Shown here: positions 22,489 through 32,225 of the stretch, piece by piece
How the letters are laid out: each line of letters starts with the position of its first letter
Position numbering within the stretch: position 1 is the stretch's first letter
The notes under the pieces: model-generated
What the model saw: only the letters and a program-made list of their open reading frames with translations
Database searches by the model: none
What the model was told of the DNA's origin: nothing
Program-made: the position numbers and the translations under genes
Source of the DNA: Thiohalobacter thiocyanaticus
Lineage (GTDB): Bacteria; Pseudomonadota; Gammaproteobacteria; Thiohalobacterales; Thiohalobacteraceae
NCBI RefSeq assembly: GCF_002356355.1
Contig: NZ_AP018052.1
Location: 2,666,001 to 2,730,000 of the forward strand
Length of the DNA: 64,000 nucleotides
Direction: 5' to 3'

Positions 22489-23232
22489 TCAGTGCACGTC
22501 CTTCCAGTATTCCTTCTTCAGCATGTAGGCCAGGATGGTGAAGATCACCAGGAAGCCGATCACCCACAGACCGATGCGCTTGCGCTCGAGCCGGATCGGC
22601 TCGGCGATATAGGTCATGAAGGCGGTCAGGTCACGTGCGGCCTGATCGTATTCGGCCGGGCTCATGCTGCCCTGTTCGACCAGTTCCAGATCGACGATCG
22701 CCTTGTGCTCCTTGCCCTCTTCGTCGACCGTGGTCTCGTAGACCGGCTGCTGGAAGCCCTGCAGCTGCCACAGCACGTGCGGCATGCCCACCTTGTCGAA
22801 GATCAGGTTGTTCACGCCGAAGGGACGTGAATCGTCCAGGTAGAAGGAGCGCAGGTAGGTGTAGATCCAGTCCGGACCGCGGGAGCGGGCGGTCAGCGAC
22901 AGGTCAGGCGGATTCACCCCGAACCAGGACTCGGCCTGCTCGCCCGGCATGGCGATGGTCATGGTCTCGCCGACTTCCTTGCTGGCGAACATCAGGTTGT
23001 TGATCACCTGATCGTCGGTCATGCCCAGGTCCCGCGCCATGCGGTTGTAGCGCTGGAACTGCGCCGAGTGGCAGCTCAGGCAGTAGTTGGTGAACAGTTT
23101 GGCCCCGCGGCGCAGCGAATCCTTGTTCTGCAGGTCGATGTCGGCGGAGTCGAGATGGATATTGCCTCCCCCTGCGGCCTGCGCCAGAACGGGGGTCAGC
23201 ATGAACAGCAATGCAAAGAGAATCTTTTTCAT
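22489..23232 (-). CDS. petC: cytochrome c1 (bc1 complex)
   Basis: 247 residues, including a signal peptide ([20 protein letters not shown]). The c-type haem motif is CLSCH (residues 51-55 approximately). A C-terminal membrane helix (RIGLWVIGFLVIFTILAYML) anchors it. It is the haem c subunit of the cytochrome bc1 complex, passing electrons from the Rieske centre to periplasmic carriers. Start and petB stop overlap as TAATG. The three subunits are in the standard petABC order. Confidence 0.95.
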   Translation of the reverse strand: MKKILFALLFMLTPVLAQAAGGGNIHLDSADIDLQNKDSLRRGAKLFTNYCLSCHSAQFQRYNRMARDLGMTDDQVINNLMFASKEVGETMTIAMPGEQAESWFGVNPPDLSLTARSRGPDWIYTYLRSFYLDDSRPFGVNNLIFDKVGMPHVLWQLQGFQQPVYETTVDEEGKEHKAIVDLELVEQGSMSPAEYDQAARDLTAFMTYIAEPIRLERKRIGLWVIGFLVIFTILAYMLKKEYWKDVH

Positions 23233-24485
23233 TAGTGTGTCACCCTTTCCGGTACCGGCTTGGTGGAATCCATCCTGGTGTAGATGGGCATCAGCAGGAA
23301 GAACGCGAAATAGATCGCCGTGAAGATACGGGCGAGCAGCGTCAGGGTTTCCGTTGCCGGCTGCGTGCCCAGCCATCCAAGCACGATAAAGGAGATCACG
23401 AACAGCGTCAGCGCGCCCTTGTACAGCGGGCCGCGGTAGCGGATCGACTTCACCGGGCTGCGGTCGAGCCAGGGCAGCAGGAAGAAGATCAGCACCGCAA
23501 CACCCATGGCCGCCACGCCGGGGAAGGCCGAGCCGGCGATCGAGGGCACGGCGCGCAGGATGGCGTAGTAGGGCGTGAAGTACCAGACCGGCGCGATGTG
23601 CTCGGGCGTCTTGAGCGGGTCGGCCGGCTCGAAGTTCGGCGGCTCGATGAAGTAGCCGCCCATCTCCGGCACGAAGAACACCACGATGGCGAAGAAGATC
23701 AGGAACACCCCCACCCCGAAGATATCCTTCACGGAGTAGTAGGGATGGAACGGGATGCCGTCGACCGGAATGCCGTTGGCGTCCTTGTTCTTCTTGATCT
23801 CGATGCCGTCGGGGTTGTTGGAGCCGACCTCGTGCAGCGCCATGATGTGCGCCACCACCAGGGCGATCAGCACCAGCGGCACGGCGATCACGTGGAAGGC
23901 GAAGAAGCGGTTCAGGGTGGCATCGGCGATCACGTAGTCGCCGCGGATCCACAGCGCCAGGTCGTCGCCGACGATGGGGATGGCCGCGAACAGCGAGATG
24001 ATGACCTGAGCGCCCCAGTAGGACATCTGGCCCCAGGGCAGCAGGTAGCCGAAGAAGGCCTCGGCCATCAGCGCCAGGAAGATCAGCACGCCGAAGATCC
24101 AGATCAGCTCGCGCGGCTGCTTGTAGGAGCCGTAGAGCATGCCCCGGAACATGTGCAGGTACACGACGATGAAGAAGGCCGAGGCCCCGGTGGAGTGGAT
24201 GTAGCGGATCAGCCAGCCCCATTCCACGTCGCGCATGATGTACTCGACCGAGGCGAAGGCGCGCTCGGCATCGGGCTTGAAATGCATGGTCAGGAAGATG
24301 CCGGAGACGATCTGGATGACCAGCACCAGCAGCGCCAGCGAGCCGAAGAAGTACCAGAAATTGAAGTTCTTCGGCGCATAGTATTTCGCCATGTGGTCGT
24401 TCCACAGCGAACTCAGCGGGAAGCGGCCGTCGATCCAGCCCATCAGGCCGCCCTGAATCTTGTCGTTGTTTGAACCGGCCATCAT
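23232..24485 (-). CDS. petB: cytochrome b (bc1 complex)
   Basis: 417 residues, the membrane cytochrome b subunit with eight helices and two haem b groups. Motifs include [36 protein letters not shown], the Qo-site FGVGVF and [21 protein letters not shown] (the PEWY-like loop here reads PVWYF). Fourteen residues of the two haem-ligating helices carry the conserved His pairs. ATGA overlap with petA and one-base overlap with petC show tight co-translation. Confidence 0.95.
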   Translation of the reverse strand: MMAGSNNDKIQGGLMGWIDGRFPLSSLWNDHMAKYYAPKNFNFWYFFGSLALLVLVIQIVSGIFLTMHFKPDAERAFASVEYIMRDVEWGWLIRYIHSTGASAFFIVVYLHMFRGMLYGSYKQPRELIWIFGVLIFLALMAEAFFGYLLPWGQMSYWGAQVIISLFAAIPIVGDDLALWIRGDYVIADATLNRFFAFHVIAVPLVLIALVVAHIMALHEVGSNNPDGIEIKKNKDANGIPVDGIPFHPYYSVKDIFGVGVFLIFFAIVVFFVPEMGGYFIEPPNFEPADPLKTPEHIAPVWYFTPYYAILRAVPSIAGSAFPGVAAMGVAVLIFFLLPWLDRSPVKSIRYRGPLYKGALTLFVISFIVLGWLGTQPATETLTLLARIFTAIYFAFFLLMPIYTRMDSTKPVPERVTH

Positions 24486-25072
24486 GCAGCTCCTTGATCT
24501 TCGCCAACGAGGACAACGGTATCGCCGATGTAGCGATGCGGCGGCACCGGCATGTTCAGCGGTGCCGGCATGCCCTTGTAGACACGCCCGGCCAGGTCGT
24601 ACTTGGAGCCGTGACAGGGGCAGAAGAAACCGCCCAGCCAGTCGTTGCCCAGATCGGCCGGGGCCACATCGGGGCGGTATTTGGGCGAACAGCCCAGATG
24701 GGTGCAGATGGCGACCATGACCAGGACGTTCTCCTTGATGGAGCGGGCCTGGTTCTGGGCGTATTCGGGCTGCTCGGAGGCCTGGGAGTCGGGATCGCTG
24801 ACCCGGTCGGTCAGTTCATCCAGGCTCTGCAGCATCTCGTCGGTGCGGTTGACGATCCACACCGGCTTGCCGCGCCATTCCACGTTGAGCATCTGGCCGG
24901 GCTCGATCTTGCTGATGTCCACCTCCACCGGCGCCCCGGCCGCCTGCGCCCGCGCGCTCGGCCACATGGACTTGACGAAGGGAACGGCCACATACACGGC
25001 ACCCACGGCACCGACCACGCTCGTGGCGGCGGTGAGGAAGCGGCGCCGGCTGGTATCTACGCCATCACTCAT
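24482..25072 (-). CDS. petA: ubiquinol-cytochrome c reductase Rieske iron-sulfur subunit
   Basis: 196 residues. A twin-arginine signal ([19 protein letters not shown]) targets and anchors the globular Rieske domain. The [2Fe-2S] boxes are CTHLGC and CPCHGS. A conserved insert and GGFF stretch complete the fold. First gene of the petABC operon. The ATG at 25072 is preceded by GGAGAG; an AT-rich stretch near 25095-25115 is a promoter candidate on the minus strand. Confidence 0.95.
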   Translation of the reverse strand: MSDGVDTSRRRFLTAATSVVGAVGAVYVAVPFVKSMWPSARAQAAGAPVEVDISKIEPGQMLNVEWRGKPVWIVNRTDEMLQSLDELTDRVSDPDSQASEQPEYAQNQARSIKENVLVMVAICTHLGCSPKYRPDVAPADLGNDWLGGFFCPCHGSKYDLAGRVYKGMPAPLNMPVPPHRYIGDTVVLVGEDQGAA

Positions 25073-25279
25073 CTAAGGCTCTCCAGGTAATTTTGATCAG
25101 ACATATATTTAAAAGGCTTCGTTATGGCCCATGCAGGCGGGTCATTCTAGGCGGGCTGGCCGCGGAATGACTTGATGTTGATCAGGCTCGCGCGCCGGGA
25201 GAGCCCTCGTGCCGGACAGGCCCCCGGAAAAGCGCAGATTTTCCACGAACTGGCGAATAAGGTCAAACCCGGCGCGGTT

Positions 25280-26038
25280 TCAGACCGGGTTGTCGATATC
25301 GATAAACCGATGTTCCAGACTGAATTTTTCTGCCAGATGCCCCCCCAGGGCACGGGGGCCGCCGCGCTCGGTGGCGTGATGCCCGGCGCCGAAGTAGTGG
25401 ATGCCCAGTTCCCGGGCCAGGTGGGTGGTCTGCTCCGAGGCCTCGCCGCTGATGAAGGCGTCCACGCCCAGGGCGGCGGCGGCCTCGATATAGGACTGGG
25501 CCGCGCCGGTGCACCAGGCGAGCCGTTCGATGCGCTCCGGCCGGCCGGGCAGGTGCAGCGGCGCCCGTCCCAGCCGGGTCTCGAGCCATCCGGCCAGTTC
25601 GGCCGGGGTGAGCGGCTGCGCCGGCCGGCCGTGGCAGGCGATGTCCGGCCCCCGGCCGCCGCCGAACCAGCCTTCGATGTACAACTCCAGTTCCACGGCC
25701 AGTTGGGCGTTGTTGCCCAGTTCCGGGTGGGCATCCAGCGGCAGGTGATAGGCCAGCAGACTGACGCCATGCGCGAGCAGCGTGGCAATGCGCCGGCGCT
25801 TCATCCCCACGATGGGCGCCGGCTCGCCCTTCCAGAAGTAGCCGTGATGGACCAGCAGGACATCGGCCCCGGCCTCGATGGCGGCATCGACCAGGGCCTG
25901 GCTGGCGGTCACGCCCGAGACGATGCGGCGCACCTCGCCCCGACCCTCGACCTGCAGGCCGTTGGGGCAGTAGTCCTGAAACTCGCCGACCTGCAACAGG
26001 GCGTCGCTGTACGCAACGAGTTCGTCGATTGTTACCAT
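25280..26038 (-). CDS. Nif3/YbgI family dinuclear metal protein
   Basis: 252 residues. Two Nif3 domains carry metal-ligand stretches: GADVLLVHHGYFWKGE, HLPLDAHPELGNN, SGEASEQTTHLARELGIHYFGAGHHATE. Family members form hexamers with two metals per subunit. Proposed roles include GTP cyclohydrolase-like or DNA-repair-linked activity, but no role is established. The gene stands alone, between petA and the divergent degS-like gene. The stop region has an inverted repeat (AACCCGG/CCGGGTT) that might end transcription. Confidence 0.85.
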   Translation of the reverse strand: MVTIDELVAYSDALLQVGEFQDYCPNGLQVEGRGEVRRIVSGVTASQALVDAAIEAGADVLLVHHGYFWKGEPAPIVGMKRRRIATLLAHGVSLLAYHLPLDAHPELGNNAQLAVELELYIEGWFGGGRGPDIACHGRPAQPLTPAELAGWLETRLGRAPLHLPGRPERIERLAWCTGAAQSYIEAAAALGVDAFISGEASEQTTHLARELGIHYFGAGHHATERGGPRALGGHLAEKFSLEHRFIDIDNPV

Positions 26039-26107
26039 GTGCGTCCCCGGCCGGTGGAGAAATCAGGCATAATCATTCTTGGACAATCTCCGAGTTACTG
26101 CCTTCCC

Positions 26108-26176
26108 CGTCATCCCAGTGCAGGCCGGAATCCAGAGGTTTCGCAGACATGGATTCCCGCTTTCGCGGGAATGACG
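26108..26176. repeat. REP/MITE repeat copy 1 (GTCAT family)
   Basis: 69 bp imperfect palindrome beginning CGTCATCCC and ending GGGAATGACG. It lies between Nif3 and the degS-like gene and is the most diverged of six copies in this window. Confidence 0.7.
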
Positions 26177-26236
26177 TGAAGGGTCATACTCAATGAGTAT
26201 GGAAATCATACGCAAATCGAACAACAGGATCGACTC

Positions 26237-27403
26237 ATGGCCAAACGCAACCTGCTGACCTTCCTGGCCCAGTCCATCGTGGTGGGACTGATGGCCGCCG
26301 CCCTGCTCTACGTCTTCAAGCCGGAACTGTTCAGCAGCGAGGCGCCGGCGGTGGTGGAGGTCCGGGAGAGCCAGCGCAACGCCCCCCCGGCCATCGCCCC
26401 GGCCGGCGGACCTGTCTCCTATGCCGACGCGGTGGCCGCGGCCGCGCCGGCCGTGGTCAATATCTACAGCGCCAAGATGGTGCGCGAACCGCTGCATCCG
26501 CTGTTCAGCGACCCCCTGTTCCGGCAGTTCTTCGGTGACGGCTTCGGCCCGCAGCGCGAGCGTCTGCAGACCAGCCTGGGCTCGGGCGTGATCATCAGCC
26601 CGCAGGGCTACATCCTGACCAACAACCATGTGGTGGGCAACGCCGACGAGATCCAGGTCATGCTGGCCGACGGCCGCAGCTATGCGGCACAGGTGGTCGG
26701 CAGCGATCCGGAGACCGACCTGTCGGTGCTGCGCATCGAGGCCGACGACCTGCCGGTGATCGTGCTGGGCGAGGCCGATGCCCTGCGCGTGGGCGACGTG
26801 GTGCTGGCCATCGGCAACCCCTTCGGGGTGGGTCAGACGGTGACCCAGGGGATTGTGAGCGCCACCGGGCGCACCCAGCTCGGCATCAGCACCTACGAGA
26901 ACTTCATCCAGACCGATGCCGCCATCAATCCCGGCAACTCGGGCGGGGCGCTGATCAATGCCCACGGTGAACTGATCGGGATCAATACCGCCATCTTCAG
27001 CCGCTCCGGCGGCTCCCAGGGCATCGGCTTCGCCATTCCCGAAAGCCTGGCGCGGGACGTGATGAAGCAGATCATCGAACAGGGTGAGGTGGTGCGCGGC
27101 TGGCTGGGCATCGAGGCCCAGGACCTGAGCCCGCAGCTGGCCGAGTCCTTCGAACTGGACAGCACCGACGGGGTGCTGATCGCGGGTGTGCTGCGCGGGG
27201 GGCCGGCCGATCAGGCCGGCCTGGAACCGGGTGACGTGCTCGTCGGCCTCAACGGCAAGCCGGTGAGCAGTTCCCGCCAGGCCATGAATGCCATCGCCGC
27301 CAGCCGCCCGGGCAGCCGACTGCAGATCGAGGCGGTGCGGCGCGGCCGGCCGCTGGCGCTGGAGGCCGTGATCGGCCGCCGGCCGCAGGCCCGACAGCAG
27401 TAA
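26237..27403 (+). CDS. degS: DegS/AlgW-type membrane-anchored serine protease
   Basis: 388 residues. One N-terminal membrane anchor (LTFLAQSIVVGLMAAALLYVF) leads into a trypsin-like domain with the triad His131 (TNNHVVG), Asp161 (ETDLSVL) and Ser235 (NPGNSGGAL), and a single C-terminal PDZ domain (about 280-380). That one-PDZ anchored layout matches DegS/AlgW. These sense unfolded outer-membrane proteins and cut the anti-sigma factor RseA, releasing sigma-E. Soluble DegP/DegQ enzymes have two PDZ domains. AGGA lies before the ATG. The gene is alone in this cluster. Confidence 0.85.
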   Translation: MAKRNLLTFLAQSIVVGLMAAALLYVFKPELFSSEAPAVVEVRESQRNAPPAIAPAGGPVSYADAVAAAAPAVVNIYSAKMVREPLHPLFSDPLFRQFFGDGFGPQRERLQTSLGSGVIISPQGYILTNNHVVGNADEIQVMLADGRSYAAQVVGSDPETDLSVLRIEADDLPVIVLGEADALRVGDVVLAIGNPFGVGQTVTQGIVSATGRTQLGISTYENFIQTDAAINPGNSGGALINAHGELIGINTAIFSRSGGSQGIGFAIPESLARDVMKQIIEQGEVVRGWLGIEAQDLSPQLAESFELDSTDGVLIAGVLRGGPADQAGLEPGDVLVGLNGKPVSSSRQAMNAIAASRPGSRLQIEAVRRGRPLALEAVIGRRPQARQQ

Positions 27404-27408
27404 GGCAT

Positions 27409-27445
27409 AAAAAAACCACGCCCGCGGCGGAGCCGGGGGCGTGGT
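27409..27445 (-). terminator. Rho-independent terminator between degS and grxD
   Basis: A 9 bp stem ACCACGCCC/GGGCGTGGT is followed on the minus strand by TTTTTTT. It lies 25 bp after the grxD stop and just after the degS stop. It terminates grxD and may partly act for degS. Confidence 0.8.
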
Positions 27446-27470
27446 CGCAGTGGTCAGCCCGCGAACGGAC

Positions 27471-27824
27471 TTACTGGGCGGCGGAGTCGCCCTGCCCGGC
27501 CTTGCCGGCCACGGCCTCCTTGACCATCTTCTCCAGTTCGCCGTTCTGGTACATCTCCAGGGTGATGTCGCAGCCGCCGATCAGTTCGCCGTTGATGTAG
27601 ATCTGCGGGAAGGTCGGCCAGTTGGCGAAGCGCGGCAGATTCTCGAACACCTCGGGATCGGACAGCACATTCACGTAGGCGAACTCCTCGCCGCAGGCCT
27701 GCAGGGCCTGGGCCGCGCGGCTGGAGAAGCCGCACATGGGCATCTCGGGGGTGCCCTTCATGAAGATCACCACCGGGTGGGTGTCCACTGCCTGCTTGAT
27801 CTTGTCCATCACGTCCATCGTCAT
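27471..27824 (-). CDS. grxD: monothiol glutaredoxin (Grx4/GrxD)
   Basis: 117 residues. The CGFS active site (Cys31) and the WPTFPQIYINGELIGGCDI stretch define the class of monothiol glutaredoxins that carry a [2Fe-2S] cluster and deliver it in iron-sulfur assembly and iron regulation. It is in a monocistronic unit; the terminator follows. Confidence 0.93.
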   Translation of the reverse strand: MTMDVMDKIKQAVDTHPVVIFMKGTPEMPMCGFSSRAAQALQACGEEFAYVNVLSDPEVFENLPRFANWPTFPQIYINGELIGGCDITLEMYQNGELEKMVKEAVAGKAGQGDSAAQ

Positions 27825-27998
27825 TACCTCGGGTCGTCAGCTTGAATTCGGGATTAACCCACTGTTTCCGGAGTCTACTCGTCCCAGATGGGGGAAAAAA
27901 GGCCCGGTTTCAAGGGGAATATTCCTTTCGGGCTAGTTAGGGACGCAGAATCTCACGCCGGGATAGGCTCCGCGGCCGCATGGCATTGATTCTCTCCG

Positions 27999-28066
27999 CG
28001 TCATTCCCGCGAAGGCGGGAATCCACACGACCGCGGAACTGGATCCCCGCCTACGCGGGGATGACG
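27999..28066. repeat. REP/MITE repeat copy 2
   Basis: 68 bp palindrome, CGTCATTCCCGCG...GGGATGACG, in the same family as copies 1 and 3-6. Confidence 0.8.
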
Positions 28067-28081
28067 GATAACTTAGAACGC

Positions 28082-28155
28082 AGGTCGGGTTTGCGTAGCG
28101 TAACCCGACAGGACCGCAGTGCGTCGGGTTACGCCCTGCGGGCTAACCCGACCTA
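28082..28155. repeat. palindromic repeat, AGGTCGGGTT family
   Basis: 74 bp inverted repeat with arms AGGTCGGGTT and AACCCGACCT, plus an inner pair GCGTAGCGTAACCCGAC / GTCGGGTTACGCC. A second copy lies at 43568-43646. Positions near gene 3' ends suggest a transcription-stopping or mRNA-stability role. Confidence 0.7.
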
Positions 28156-28167
28156 CCGCCCTGGCCC

Positions 28168-29940
28168 TTACCCCACATTGCGCTGCAGCCAGTACTCCAG
28201 CAGCGCCAGGTGCCACAGCTTGCTGCCGAGGATGCGGGTGTGGTGCGACTCGGGCGCATCCAGCAGTTTGTCCACATACTCGCGCCGGTACAGGCCGCGC
28301 TCGCGGCAGGCCTGCGAGTCGAGAATATCGCGCATGAAGTCCAGAAAGGGCCCGCGCACGTACTTGAGCGCCGGCACCGGGAAATAGCCCTTGGGCCGGT
28401 CGATGACCGCATCCGGCAGCCGGCCGCGGGCGATGGACTTGAGCACCTGCTTGCCGCCGGAGCCGAGCTTGTACTCGGGCGGCATGCGCGCGGCCAGTTC
28501 GACCAGCCTGTGGTCGAGGAAGGGCACCCGCGCCTCCAGGCCCCAGGCCATGGTCATGTTGTCCACCCGCTTGACCGGGTCGTCGACGATCAGGGTGGTC
28601 ACGTCCAGGCGCAGCACCTGGTCGATGAACTCATCCGCGCCCGGCTGGTGCAGGCGGCGGCCGATCTTGGCGCCGGTGTAGTCCAGTCCCTGATACGCCG
28701 GCTCGACCATCTCCAGATACTCGTCGTGATCGCGGTCGAAGTAGTGCGCCCGGAAGCGCTCCAGCGGCTCGCCCGTCTCCTCCAGCATGCGCGGATACCA
28801 GAAATAGCCGGCGAACACCTCGTCCGCGCCCTGGCCGCTCTGCACCACCTTCACGCTTTTCGATACCTGCTCGGCCAGCAGGTAGAAGGCCACGGCATCC
28901 TGGCCGAACATGGGCTCGGTCATGTTGTCCACGGCCTCGGGCAGGCGGTCGAGCACCTCGCTGTTGGGAATGCGGTACTTGTGGTGGCGGGTGGCGTAGC
29001 GCTCGGCCACCGGGTCGGAGTATTCGAACTCGCTGCCCTTCTCCTCGGGCTGGTCCTCGAAGCCGACCGAGAAGGTGAGCAGGTCCTGCACCCCGGCCTC
29101 GGCCAGCAGCGCGACCAGCAGGCTGGAATCCAACCCGCCGGAGAGCAGCACCCCGACCGGCACATCGCTGATCTCGATGCGCCGGCGCACGGCCTCCATC
29201 AGGGCGGCGTGAATGGCCTCGGTCCACTCGGCCTCGTCCAGGGACCGGTCCGGACGCCGCGCCTCGAGCGCCCAGTAGCGCTGCTTGCGCCAGCGCCCGT
29301 CGGCCTCCACCACCAGGTAATGGCCGGGATCCAGTTTGCGCACTCCGCGCAGCACGGTGCGCGGCGCCGGCACCACCGCATGCAGGGTGAACAGGTGATG
29401 CAGGGCGACCGAGTCCAGATCCGCACTCACCCCGCCGGCGGCGATCAGCGCCTGGCTGGTGGAGGCGAAGCGGAAACAGCCGTCCGCATAGCGGTAATAG
29501 AGCGGCTTGATGCCCATGCGGTCGCGCACCACGAACAGGCGCTGGCGGTCGCTGTCCCAGACCGCGAAGGCGAACATGCCGTGCAGGCGCTCCACGCAGG
29601 CCTCGCCCCAGGCCTGGTAGGCCTTGAGGATGACCTCGGTGTCGCCGTGGGAGAAGAAGTGATAACCCAGCCCGATCAACTCTTCGCGCAGTTCGGGGTA
29701 GTTGTAGATGGTACCGTTGAAGACGATGGCCAGATCCAGGTCCTGGTCGACCATCGGCTGGTTGGCATGAGCGCTCAGATCGATGATGGACAACCGTCGA
29801 TGACCCATCGCCAGCGGGCCGTCAGAATGGCTGCCGGCATGGTCCGGGCCGCGTCGCTCCAGCCGCTCCATCATCCGGTGCACGGTCCCCAGGTCGGGGG
29901 ACCGGCCGTCGAATCGCAGTTCACCGCAGATGCCGCACAT
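28168..29940 (-). CDS. asnO: N-acetylglutaminylglutamine amidotransferase (asparagine-synthase family)
   Basis: 590 residues. The glutaminase domain starts MCGICGEL with nucleophile Cys2. The synthetase domain has the PP-loop SGGLDSS and YFDRDHDEYLEM, plus DNMTMAWGLEARVPFLDH and GYFPVPALKYVRGP. The last two and the ending SKLWHLALLEYWLQ are diagnostic of the NAGGN amidotransferase branch rather than AsnB. It amidates N-acetylglutaminylglutamine to the osmolyte NAGGN. The dipeptide synthetase usually next to it is not in the window. An AsnB role is the alternative. Confidence 0.8.
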   Translation of the reverse strand: MCGICGELRFDGRSPDLGTVHRMMERLERRGPDHAGSHSDGPLAMGHRRLSIIDLSAHANQPMVDQDLDLAIVFNGTIYNYPELREELIGLGYHFFSHGDTEVILKAYQAWGEACVERLHGMFAFAVWDSDRQRLFVVRDRMGIKPLYYRYADGCFRFASTSQALIAAGGVSADLDSVALHHLFTLHAVVPAPRTVLRGVRKLDPGHYLVVEADGRWRKQRYWALEARRPDRSLDEAEWTEAIHAALMEAVRRRIEISDVPVGVLLSGGLDSSLLVALLAEAGVQDLLTFSVGFEDQPEEKGSEFEYSDPVAERYATRHHKYRIPNSEVLDRLPEAVDNMTEPMFGQDAVAFYLLAEQVSKSVKVVQSGQGADEVFAGYFWYPRMLEETGEPLERFRAHYFDRDHDEYLEMVEPAYQGLDYTGAKIGRRLHQPGADEFIDQVLRLDVTTLIVDDPVKRVDNMTMAWGLEARVPFLDHRLVELAARMPPEYKLGSGGKQVLKSIARGRLPDAVIDRPKGYFPVPALKYVRGPFLDFMRDILDSQACRERGLYRREYVDKLLDAPESHHTRILGSKLWHLALLEYWLQRNVG

Positions 29941-29999
29941 CAGGTCAGGATCCAGGTCTCAAGATACAGAACACAAGTCAGGGCGGCTTTGATCGTACC

Positions 30000-30071
30000 C
30001 CGTCATCCCCGCGCAGGCGGGGATCCAGCGACCGCGGCGGGTGCTGGATTCCGGCCGGTGCCGGAATGACG
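30000..30071. repeat. REP/MITE repeat copy 3
   Basis: 72 bp palindrome between the amidotransferase start and the BON gene, CGTCATCCCCGCG...GGAATGACG. Its right half (GGCCGGTGCCGG) differs slightly from the other copies. Confidence 0.75.
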
Positions 30072-30123
30072 GGAATATGAATACGGTTAATTCCACCACT
30101 CACACCATACCCGGGTTAAGCAA

Positions 30124-30210
30124 GTAGGATGGGTGAAGGCGCGCGGCGCCGTAACCCATCACCCGACCGGCACACGGCGATGGGTTACGCTGTGCTTCAC
30201 CCATCCTACT
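30124..30210. repeat. TAGGATGGGT palindrome, copy 1
   Basis: 87 bp with arms GTAGGATGGGTG and CACCCATCCTAC. It ends three bases before the BON stop codon. Other copies: 30592-30696, 52184-52266, 60000-60082, 60088-60168. Confidence 0.8.
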
Positions 30211-30213
30211 CAC

Positions 30214-30567
30214 TCAGCCCTGGCCATCAATGACTGTGAGCTTCGAATTCACCTGCTTCACGCCCTTCACACTGCGGGCGATCTCCACCGCACGCTCCGC
30301 CGAACGCCGGCTGGATACGCTGCCATAGAGTGTCACCACACCGCGATAGGTGTCGACATTGATATCCATGGCCTTCACCTCCCGGTCGCGTACATAGCGG
30401 GTGTTGATGGTGGAGGTGATGGTCGCATCGCGCGAGATCTCACCCGCCGTGCGCTCGTCCTGGCCGACATAATAGCCGCCGGCCGCGGCGCCGCCGACCA
30501 CCAGCGCCCCGCAGCCGGACAGGGCCGGCAGCAGGCCGCACAGCAACACGATCCAGAGCCTGTTCAT
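30214..30567 (-). CDS. BON-domain lipoprotein (OsmY-like)
   Basis: 117 residues. A signal peptide ending LSGCGALV marks a lipoprotein (lipobox around residue 19). The mature part is a single BON domain (about 50-115): DATITSTINTRYVRDREVKAMDINVDT and GVVTLYGSVSSRRSAERAVEIARSV. BON domains bind lipid membranes and are common in osmotic-stress proteins. It is flanked by two TAGGATGGGT repeats. Confidence 0.85.
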   Translation of the reverse strand: MNRLWIVLLCGLLPALSGCGALVVGGAAAGGYYVGQDERTAGEISRDATITSTINTRYVRDREVKAMDINVDTYRGVVTLYGSVSSRRSAERAVEIARSVKGVKQVNSKLTVIDGQG

Positions 30568-30591
30568 ACATCGATACTCCTAACTCAGTTG

Positions 30592-30696
30592 GTAGGATGG
30601 GTGGAGCGCAGCGCAACCCATCGACTTATCCCGACACAATACCTCAACCTGCACGACGATGATGGGTTACGGCGCAAGCGCCTTCACCCATCCTAC
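30592..30696. repeat. TAGGATGGGT palindrome, copy 2
   Basis: 105 bp; the longest copy in the window. Its left end is just upstream of the BON start and its right end overlaps the stop of the HyuB-type gene at 30693. Confidence 0.8.
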
Positions 30697-32225
30697 ATTC
30701 CCCAGCCACCGCCGCCAGGCGTCTCCAGGGTGAGCCGGTCGCCGGCGGCGACCGCCAGCGCCACCTTCGGCGGCAGCAGCCTGTCGTTCAGCAGATTCAC
30801 GCCCGGCCGACCCGCAGCCCCGCCCTGCAGCCCCCAGGGCGCAGTGGTCCGGCGCTCGGTCAGCAGGGTCACCTGCGCCGGGGCCAGGAACTCGTATTCG
30901 CGGACCAGGCCGTCACCGCCGCGATGCCGGCCGGCGCCGCCGGAGCCGCGGCGGATGGCATAGCGATTCACGCGCAGGGGATAGAAGCGCTCCACCACCT
31001 CGATGGGCGTGTTCAGGGTATTGGTCATGTGCGTCTGCACCGCGCTCAGGCCCGGTTGCTGCGGGCCGCCGCCCATGCCGCCGCCCAGGGTTTCATAATA
31101 GTCCCAGGCGCCTCCGGGGCCGCGCGCGCCCATGGCCAGGTTGTTCATCGTACCCTGGCTGGCCGCCGGGATCCGCTCCGGCAGCGCCCGGGCCAGCGCG
31201 CCCAGCAGGGCATCGACGATGCGGCTGGAGGTCTCCACATTGCCGGCCGCGACCGCCGCCGGCCGGCGGGCGTTGACCAGCGAACCTTCCGGAGCGCGGA
31301 TGCGCAGGGCGCGGAAGCTGCCCGCGCAAGCCGGTGTCTGAGGCGGCAGCAGACAGCGAAACACATAGTAGACCGCCGCGGCTGCCACCGACAGCGGACA
31401 GTTGACGTTGCCCGGCGCCTGCTCCGCGGTGCCGGCGAAATCCACCTCCACGCCGCCCTCCGCCACCGTCACGCACACCTGGATCGGCAGCCGCGCATGG
31501 CCCTGGCCGTCGTCGTCCATGTAGTCGGTAAAGCAGTATTGCCCGGCCGGGATCTGCTGCAGCTGCCGGGACGCCAACTGGGCGGCGTACTCGTTCAGGG
31601 CATCCAGCCCCTGCAGATAGCGTCCGGCCGGCATGCCGGTGGCCAGGGCCTGCAGACGCCGGACCCCTACCCGGTTGGCGCTGATCTGGGCAGTGAAATC
31701 CGCCTCGGTGACAGCCGGCACGGCGGTGGCGGCGGTGATCTCGCGCAACAGCGCCGCATCCAGTTCCCCGCCCCGCAGCAGCAGGGCGGGCGGAATGATA
31801 CGCCCCTCCTCGTCCAGGCGCCTGGAGACCGGCATGGAGCCCGGGGCCTCGGCGCCGATGTCGGCATGGTGGGCGCGGTTGGCCACGAAGCCGAGCAGGC
31901 GCTCTTCCAGGAACACGGCCGCGATCAGAGTCACGTCGGGCAGATGGGTGCCGCCCAGGTAGGGGTCGTTGACGATGAGCATGTCGCCCGGCGCCCACTC
32001 GACCGCGCCCACCAGGTCGCGCATGGCGTAGGCCATGCTGCCCAGGTGCACCGGGATGTGCGCGGCCTGGGCACACAACTCGCCGGCCGGATCGAACACG
32101 GCGCAGGAGAAGTCCAGCCGGTCGCGGATGTTGGGCGAGAAGGCGGAGCGCTGCAGCACCGCCCCCATCTCCTCGCATACCGCCTCGATGCGGCTGGCGA
32201 ACAGGCTCAGTTCGACCGCATCCAT
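30693..32225 (-). CDS. hydantoinase B / oxoprolinase-type protein
   Basis: 510 residues from the ATG at 32225 ([21 protein letters not shown]). The N-terminal [27 protein letters not shown] and [15 protein letters not shown] stretches, and the C-terminal [31 protein letters not shown], match HyuB of N-methylhydantoinase and 5-oxoprolinase, which hydrolyse cyclic imides or 5-oxoproline with ATP. HyuB normally needs a HyuA partner, and none is in the window. No operon neighbour is close. A frame open to 32315 was rejected because the N-terminal text only becomes conserved at the chosen ATG. Confidence 0.8.
   Translation of the reverse strand: MDAVELSLFASRIEAVCEEMGAVLQRSAFSPNIRDRLDFSCAVFDPAGELCAQAAHIPVHLGSMAYAMRDLVGAVEWAPGDMLIVNDPYLGGTHLPDVTLIAAVFLEERLLGFVANRAHHADIGAEAPGSMPVSRRLDEEGRIIPPALLLRGGELDAALLREITAATAVPAVTEADFTAQISANRVGVRRLQALATGMPAGRYLQGLDALNEYAAQLASRQLQQIPAGQYCFTDYMDDDGQGHARLPIQVCVTVAEGGVEVDFAGTAEQAPGNVNCPLSVAAAAVYYVFRCLLPPQTPACAGSFRALRIRAPEGSLVNARRPAAVAAGNVETSSRIVDALLGALARALPERIPAASQGTMNNLAMGARGPGGAWDYYETLGGGMGGGPQQPGLSAVQTHMTNTLNTPIEVVERFYPLRVNRYAIRRGSGGAGRHRGGDGLVREYEFLAPAQVTLLTERRTTAPWGLQGGAAGRPGVNLLNDRLLPPKVALAVAAGDRLTLETPGGGGWGM

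Larger units (their letters stand above)
27825..28167. other. intergenic stretch with two repeats
   Basis: About 340 bp between grxD and the amidotransferase with no gene. It holds a GTCAT-family REP (27999-28066) and a second palindrome starting AGGTCGGGTTTGCG (28082-28155). The second one abuts the 3' end of the amidotransferase gene and may act as a terminator. Confidence 0.6.

Noticed and set aside
22489-24516. A long minus-strand frame that would fuse cytochrome b text with cytochrome c1
   Set aside because: The upstream part is an out-of-frame reading of petB. petC starts with a signal peptide at 23232, overlapping the petB stop by one base.
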